From NCBI GenBank assembly GCA_014281115.1, contig JACONQ010000002.1, positions 1,364,001-1,428,000 on the forward strand: a stretch of DNA of 64,000 bases, in the 5' to 3' direction. Positions 58,038 through 64,000 of this stretch are shown in pieces (the stretch's first letter is position 1; every line of letters starts with the position of its first letter). The position numbers were made by a program, and so were the translations under genes. Below the pieces are notes generated by a model that worked only from the letters and a program-made list of their open reading frames with translations, was not told the origin of the DNA and did not search any database. This DNA is from Laburnicola sp. R22_1 (taxonomy: Eukaryota > Ascomycota > Dothideomycetes > Pleosporales > Didymosphaeriaceae).

Positions 58038-59827
58038 CTAGCGCGTATAGTTCCTGCGCACATAGGGTTCCTGCGCACCTCACCAAAACGCGACACCTGC
58101 ACAAAACACGTCAGATTTCTCCACAACGCTCTGCAACAATGGATACTCGTGAGACTGCTATATCGCGAGCTCTTTCTGATCTCTCTATAGGTATTTTTTC
58201 TAGCCGAAGGGCTGCAGCTAAGGCGTACAGGGTCCCTGAGTCTACACTACGCAACCGTCTTAATGGCGCAACGAATAGTGCGCTCAGCCATTAGCATTAG
58301 CAGCGGCTGACTCCTCTACAAGAGGACTTCCTAGTAGACTGGATCCTCGAAGAAGACGCACGCGCCTGCCCTCCCTCACACGCTCGCGCTTGAGAAATAG
58401 CCAATCGAATCCTACGTATGAACGGCGATAGTCAGCCTATTAGTAAACTCTGGCTCTCACACTTTATTAAGCGACAGCCACGCGTCGCCTCAGTTATCGG
58501 TAGAAAGCTCGAGGCTTAGAGAGCTGATGCAGCGACTCTAGAGCAGTTGCGCGCGTTCCTAGAGCGCTATGAGCAGACTCGACAGCGGCTTAACATACAG
58601 GCGGAGAATACATACAATATAGATGAGACTGGCGTTGCTCTAGGAGTATGTACAAACACTAGAGTACTCTCTAGTAGTCAGAAAAAGAAGGCTTACATTC
58701 GGTCTCTAGAGAATCGCGAGTGGGTCTCTATAATTGAGTGTGTGTTGGCGATAGGGCGGAAACTACGCTGCGCGGTTATCTTCAAAGGCCAGAGCCTACA
58801 AACTACCTGGTTCCCATCGTCCTACGTACCTAGCTGGCTGTATACAACCTCAGAGAACGGATAGACATCGAAAGCAATAGGTGTTGAGTGGCTGCAGCGC
58901 ATATTTATACCTGAGACGGCTGTAGGTGATAGCTAGTACCGCCTCCTTATCCTCGACGGCCACGGCAGCCACATTGATATAGAGTTCCTATGGCTCTGTA
59001 AACAGCATCGAAGAGAGCTCCTATACCTACCTGCGCATACCTCGCACGTCCTACAGCCTCTAGATCTCGCCCCTTTCTCCGTTATCAAGTCTAGTTACCG
59101 ACGCCAGATCCAGGAGCTTGCATCGCTTGACGACGCCGCACCTATTAAGAAGGAGCGCTTTATTGCCTGCTATTATTAAGCTAGGGAGGAAGGCTTCACA
59201 GAGCGTGTGATTCGAGCTGGCTGGCAGGCTGCTGGTATCTGCCCATTCAACATCAATCACGTGCTCAGCTCGTCGCAAGTCTCCCAGAGGCCTACTACGC
59301 CTACGCATTAGCAGCAGCCTCAGCAACAGCCTTAGAGCTTCCTCTCGACCCCTTAAGGCCCTCGCGATCTCTATATAGCGCAGCGCGACGTCTAGAGCGT
59401 CGAGAATCTAGGTCGTAGGACCCGGCTACTCCTACAGAAAGCAGGTAAGGCTCTAGCAGCTGCAAATGCTAGAGCTGCAGGGCTAGAATTAGAGAAAAGA
59501 CGCCTTGAGTATCATCTACAGACTACTAGCTCTCAGCGTCCTCGAAAGCGCGTTCAAATAGACCCAAATCGACGCTTTGCAGAGGTAGAGACTATCGTAG
59601 AGGCTATACGCGCAGCTGAGGCTGCAGGAGCTCAGCAGCAAAGATCTACTACAGTAAGCGCTTCAGAGACAGCTACTATAGTTACAGCAGCTGCAGCGCT
59701 TGAATCTATGTGTACACAATGGCAATTATAAGAGCGTTGTGGAGAAATCTGACGTGTTTTGTGTAGGTGACGCGTTTTGGTGAGGTGCGCAGGAACCCTA
59801 TGTGCGCAGGAACTATATGCGCTAGCT
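58038..59827 (+). mobile_element. E4: pogo-like transposon, 1,790 bp, TIRs near 97 bp
   Basis: Left TIR starts AGCTAGCGCGTATAGTTCC and the right ends GGAACTATATGCGCTAGCT. The arms match over about 97 bp with few differences. TA is at 58036-58037 and 59828-59829; the right TA is also the left TA of E5. 17-bp units: GCGTATAGTTCCTGCGC (58045-58061) and ACATAGGGTTCCTGCGC (58062-58078). Confidence 0.93.
58139..59731 (+). pseudogene. E4 transposase (DDE, pogo-like), stops only
   Basis: One frame of 530 codons from ATG 58139 to TAA 59729-59731, with about a dozen TAG/TGA stops, as expected from CAG and CGA. It starts with a helix-turn-helix (RRAAAKAYRVPESTLRNRL). All three catalytic D are kept: D162 in YNIDETG, D273 in LLILDGHGSH and D309 in LQPLDLAPF, with DD35D spacing. 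The C-terminal part is Ala/Gln/Glu-rich with likely coiled coil and has no zinc knuckle, unlike E1, E3 and E5. Of the copies here, this one has the least damage to its catalytic core. Confidence 0.92.
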
Positions 59828-59909
59828 TAACATATTCTATCAGTAGCCCGGACAGATCAGTCCGCCGGACAGTTTTTGCCAAGACCACAACACTTCACTA
59901 TAAATCATA

Positions 59910-61604
59910 ATGTCTCAACAACACGACGCGTTATCATCTAATTAAGAAGGCAGAATTAAGCTTGCCCTTTACGCCTATTAGAATAAGCAAATTTCAAGCC
60001 TGCGACGCGCTGCTACAGCATATAATATCCTAAAGTCTACACTAAGCGATCGAATCAACGGAATCACCGCCCAAGCAGATACACGATCAGGCATGGCAAA
60101 GCTCACCGCGACTGAAGAGCAGACGCTCATACAGTATATCCTCAACCTAGATTCGCGAGGATTTGCACCCCGGCTAGGTGAGGTGGAAGATATGGCCAAC
60201 AAACTGCTGGCTGCGCGGCACAGAGACCCTATAGGACAATACTGGGCTCAGCGCTTTGTAAAGCGCGTACCTGAGCTTAAAATGGCTTTTAATCGAGCGA
60301 AGGACCAATAGAGGATACAACAGGAAGATCTAGAGGTTATAAACGCGTGGTTTCAGCTAGTGGAGGACACAAAAGCCAAGTATGGAGTGCAGGATAAAGA
60401 CATCCATAACTTCGATAAGACAGGCTTTTAGATAGGAGTTATTAGCTCAATAAAGGTTGTAACTGGTTTAGAAAGACGTTCTTAACCTACGCTTGTTCAG
60501 CCAGGCAACCGCGAGTGGGTTATAGTGATTCAGAGTATTTGCGCTGCTAGGTATGCTACCCTGCCCTTTATTATCTATAAAGGGCGAGTCCACATCTCAG
60601 CGTAGTATGAGGAGACCAGTATCCCCCGCGATTGGAAGCTCTCAGTCTCTAAGACTGGCTAGACTAACAACGAGCTTGGAGTTGCGTGGTTAAAGCACTT
60701 TAACGCGTATATAAGGCCGCGCATGGTGGGGTTATAGAGGTTACTTATTCTGGACGGCCATAAGAGCCACTACTCCCAGGATTTCAAGGATTATTGCCTG
60801 GAACAGAAGATCCTAACACTCTGTATGCCAGCGCACTTATCTTATATCCTCCAGCCGCTTAATGTGGTCTGTTTCGCGCCACTAAAGCTGAAGTACTCCC
60901 AGCGCGTGCGGGACTTGGCGCGCCGACGCGTCTTTTATATCAACAAAGAGGGCTTCCTACTGGCCTTTTGCGACGCGTTTTTTAATGTGTTTACACTAGA
61001 AAACTGCAAGAAAGCCTTTAAGGCCTCTGGGCTTGTTCCTTTAGATGCGTTAGTAGTAGTAGATCGCCTTGATGTGCGTATTCACACTCCACCTCAGGGT
61101 ACCCCACCGGATACACCATGGCAAGCCAGGACCCCAACCAATACCCTTGAGTTTAGATCCTAGTCAAAGCTCGTACGCGACTCTTTTATTCGGTCTCCAC
61201 CCGATGCTAAATCAAGCTACTCACAGCTCATAAAAGGTGCTGAACTTATACTCTACCATAGTGTACTTTAAGAGACCCGCATTAAGGAACTTGAGGAGCA
61301 AATTAAGGTTCTAATAAAGCGAAAAACGCGTAAAAGAAAGCGCATTCAGAAAGGTAGGACGCTAGGCTTTGCTTAGGGAGCAGATTTGGGAGTAGAAAGC
61401 CCTTCTATTGGGGTGAAGTTGTCGAAAAGGGCGCGAGGTAGTGGTGAGGGAGAGGCAGGTCCCTCAACACAACGCCGCTGTGGGAGGTGCGGAGAGCCTG
61501 GGCACAACGCAAGGACCTGTCAGATAGATAAAGAGATAGAGGAGGAGTCAGATGTTACCCTTAGCGGCTTATTTTCAGATAGTGTTGATAGTAAATCAGA
61601 GTGA
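59910..61604 (+). pseudogene. E5 transposase (DDE, pogo/Fot-like) with CCHC knuckle
   Basis: One frame of 564 codons from ATG 59910 to TGA 61602-61604, with about a dozen stops. It aligns with E1 and E3: D169 kept (HNFDKTGF, neighbouring E now K), D282 kept (LLILDGHKSH), N318 where D is expected (LQPLNV). Open stretches are 60093-60311 and 60825-61163. The C-terminus has a basic region (KRKTRKRKR), the zinc knuckle CGRCGEPGHNARTC and an acidic Ser-rich tail. E1, E3 and E5 are thus three branches of one zinc-knuckle group with different TIRs. Confidence 0.92.
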
Positions 61605-61832
61605 TTTTATTATAGGTTACTATAAGGCCAAAAATGACGGGTTAACTTCATCTTGCAATAGTACGCACTCAGTGACTGAAAATTAGATAAAGTACTACTT
61701 AAGATATAGTATGCTTCACTGCGAATCATAATAAGTATACTATATATTGCCTACGTATAGTATGGTAGATAATATATCGTATATTATAGGGAGTCTTGTT
61801 GTAAGTTCGTACTGCCAAGAAAGACTCCTTAG
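61605..61832. other. E5 3' non-coding region
   Basis: No frame or recognisable motif; moderately AT-rich. Confidence 0.5.
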
Positions 61833-61861
61833 CTTTGCGCGGCTGCAGCAGCCGCGCAAAG
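61833..61861. repeat. 29-bp perfect palindrome in the E5 3' region
   Basis: Arms CTTTGCGCGGCTGC and GCAGCCGCGCAAAG around a single A. GC-rich hairpin in otherwise AT-rich surroundings; could act as a transcript end or a binding site (inference). Confidence 0.9.
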
Positions 61862-62045
61862 AGGCTGCACGACGTAAAAAGTAGATTAAATAGTAACTTG
61901 GTATATTGTAAGTTATAGTAGGTTATTATGAGTCACTATGAAGTAACGTTGGTGGTGTTCTATAATGAGTTATGAGGGACCTCGAAGTTGCCAAGAAAAA
62001 CTGTCCGGCGGGCTGATCTGTCCGGGCTACTGATAGAATATGTTA

Positions 62046-62446
62046 GAGCACATAAAGAAGAGCGTTTTGTTTAGACTCTTCTCGTATGGGCGTTCCTTTT
62101 TTAAAGACTAGAAATCTTTGAGAATCTCAATAATTCATAATATTCTGTAAAACATTAACAAATCCTACCTCAAGACTAGATAATAGTTCGAAGGTGACGA
62201 GTACGCCTTGAGCTGCTCTTAATGAAAGGTTATCAGGAAAATACGGTATCAGGTACACTAGTGGCAATTTGAAATAAGAGACATCGCAATATGATAGTGA
62301 ACGTCTAAAGTGCTGGAAAACAAGCAGTACCAAGATTCTGAGTCATGTCTTGAGTTTAGTTGATGGAAAAAAGGAAAAGGGCCTTATGCGACCTTTAAGG
62401 AGAGTTCAGTGCATTTCCTTTCAATAATAGTCTTTACCTTCCCGTA
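62046..62446. other. Balanced intergenic DNA
   Basis: Flank between E5 and the minus-strand coding region. A 68-codon minus frame (62127-62333) has no support as a gene. Confidence 0.5.
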
Positions 62447-63810
62447 TTAAGGAAGAATTTGCTGCCCTGATGCAGACCTGTGACGTAATATCCACTCACC
62501 AAAGGTGCATTGAAATGCACATCGAGTCCATTCGACAATATCTTCCGATTCGATTCGATACCGGCGGGCTGCAACCCGGTCGTGCTCATCTATCAACTCA
62601 CCGTAGTAGTTGTCATAGACGCTAGCAAGGGCATGATACTGGGCGTCTTCGAACCTTTCAACCAAGGTTGGGAAGTCATGAATTGTAATCATCTGCATTC
62701 GGAGGAGGCGATCTTTGCCCCACAATGAATATACCAAGGTTCAGGAAAATCTCTTGGTAGATCCCATTAGAGACACCAACCTCGCTCATCAGCTCCTGGA
62801 GATACTCCCATCCGTAATTGAATGAAGAGTCCCTAGGTCGGGTTACGCAGTGAGATGTTGAGGTATCCACGATACTGAGCGGCTGGTCTTGAGATGTCGT
62901 CAATGGATATACGTGTGCGTCGAAGGGCCCGTGAATAGACAATAAAGAAGCCATGTCGTTGCGGGTCAGAGAGCGATAAATAGAGGAGAACCTCAAATAC
63001 CGCCACGGGAAATAGCACTGAAAATACGAGGATTATCCAGAAAGATACTTCTGGGACCTATATCTGGCATCGAAGAGGTCGTATAACGCGGATTGACGAG
63101 TGCTGCTTAAGTTCTCTAGAAACCCCTTGACTGTGCCGATCTGCTCGACTTGCCAAGGCTGCAGCATGTTCACGAATGACGACTCGCAACCCCCTAAGCG
63201 TCTATGCTTGATATATGTCTTCAACAGCAGGAAGGCGCTCGCAATGCGCGCGTACTCTGTTGATGAAAGTTCTATAGTGGAATGATTCGCATTCGCATCT
63301 GAGACAACCTCCATAGCTTCTAGTACGCTCTGAGCATACAGTTTGACGATCCCATCTATGTCTTTCATGATATCGGCCAACTTGTACAATATCGCTAGAG
63401 GGTCCGTCCAGTTTAGGATCCAAGAATTGAGAGCCAAGAAGTTCTGAGTAGAGATTGCTTGCCCGATCCATTCAATGTCGCGCTGCGCATCGAGATACCG
63501 GCCTGGAATGGTATCGAGAATCCGGGAAAGCCAAAGAAGGTTCCCGACGGGTCGTGGAAGCTCTCGAACCATGGCAGGAAGGCATGTTTGCGGGTACCAG
63601 AGGAAGATGTCTCTGATGTGGGGGCTCAGATTGAAGAGGTAACAGACGGAAACAAGGTTGCACTTACAGAGAATGAGCCTGTCACATGGTAAGCGGGTGT
63701 TCGGGACGATTGGTTGGGCTGTATCTGGACATTTGAAGCTCTGGAGCGAGCTTTTGAAATGGAAAGGCGGACTTCATTTCGCGTAGATGATTCTGAGAAG
63801 TCTTACCCAT
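62447..63810 (-). CDS. Uncharacterised protein(s); gene model unresolved
   Basis: Minus-strand coding signal in at least two blocks. Block 1 (63033-63572) encodes 179 residues from MVRELPRP through an alpha-helical, acidic stretch to YRSQKYLSG. Coding may extend upstream: a start at about 63,810 (MGKTSQNHLRE) could join through a weak GTGACA..ATCAG intron. Block 2 (62447-62737) encodes 96 residues (VYSLWGKDRLL, IHDFPTLVERFEDAQYHALAS, EWTRCAFQCTFGEW) with a natural stop. Between them, two frames compete. One holds a strong membrane helix (SFWIILVFSVLFPVAVFEVLLYL); the other holds NYGWEYLQELMSEVGVSNG. Junctions need either unseen introns or one-base frame changes. It could be one gene, two genes, or a decayed gene. 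No family recognised. Confidence 0.4.
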
Positions 63811-64000
63811 TATCTCGGGTTGTGGAAGGAAGATTTACAGTGTTGAAGGGCGACTGCTGCCTATCCATTCCAAGTCATCACGTGTGATCCATTTAACGCA
63901 CTAGACCAATAGGGGTCTAGCAGACATCTGGACTCTACCTGATCCTACTCACATGAATTCTATCATACCTAGGTATTATCTGTCCAGATGTAGAATACTG
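63811..64000. other. Window edge, no feature
   Basis: Balanced DNA, probably the 5' flank of the minus-strand coding region. Confidence 0.4.

Larger units (their letters stand above)
59830..62043 (+). mobile_element. E5: pogo/Fot-like transposon, 2,214 bp
   Basis: TIRs start ACATATTCTATCAGTAGCCC at the left and end GGGCTACTGATAGAATATGT at the right. TA is at 59828-59829 (shared with E4) and 62044-62045. 17-bp units: CTATCAGTAGCCCGGAC (59837-59853) and AGATCAGTCCGCCGGAC (59854-59870). A 3' non-coding part of about 440 bp follows the transposase and contains a 29-bp palindrome. Confidence 0.92.

Noticed and set aside
57765..58190. 141-codon plus-strand frame
   Set aside because: It crosses a hairpin, the E4 TIR and the E4 start in the wrong frame; no domain.

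Overview
This looks like a window from a filamentous ascomycete (Pezizomycotina). The reasons are short GT..AG introns of 50-62 nt, a gene pair of the fungal PTH11-like/rhodopsin-domain membrane family, a small secreted cysteine-rich protein, Fot1/pogo and Tc1 DNA transposons, a chromodomain Ty3/Gypsy element, and C-to-T/G-to-A decay of repeats as expected from repeat-induced point mutation (RIP). The species cannot be told from the sequence.

Layout. 1-3,100 is balanced DNA with a secreted cysteine-rich protein (836-1328), an ankyrin-repeat scrap and a hypothetical gene (2282-2599, minus). About 3,100-57,660 is a very AT-rich, TA-rich repeat isochore with almost no open frames. It is broken by balanced islands: pogo element E1 and flank (8,972-11,463), the PTH11-like pair (13,190-16,900) followed by pogo element E2 with a different pogo element inside it (16,903-20,887), a Tc1 element (45,256-46,579), pogo element E3 (46,926-48,796) and a 197-bp solo LTR (56,457-56,653). 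57,660-62,043 holds a hairpin island and two abutting pogo elements (E4, E5). 62,050-64,000 is balanced DNA with minus-strand coding signal of unknown function.

Main observations. (1) Five different pogo/Fot-like families here have unrelated terminal inverted repeats (TIRs) with the same plan: a 7-nt tip, then two direct 17-bp units at positions 8-24 and 25-41. This suggests paired binding sites for the two-helix (CENP-B type) DNA-binding region of their transposases. (2) Four families of short or 5'-truncated repeats (here called A, B, C, D) carry target-site duplications of mostly 8-15 bp and a constant 3' end, the marks of target-primed retrotransposition. I do not recognise any of the four. 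(3) Insertions are nested so that their order can be read: Tc1 landed in the TA of a C target-site duplication, E3 landed inside the same C copy, one pogo element landed in E2, and E4 and E5 share one TA.

All transposase frames are dead in these copies. They carry TAG/TGA stops of the kind made from CAG/CGA, and D-to-N or E-to-K changes at catalytic sites, both expected from RIP. The PTH11-like gene on the plus strand (13,630-14,850) looks intact; its minus-strand neighbour is broken by single-base frame changes rather than RIP. No tRNA, rRNA or CRISPR was found.
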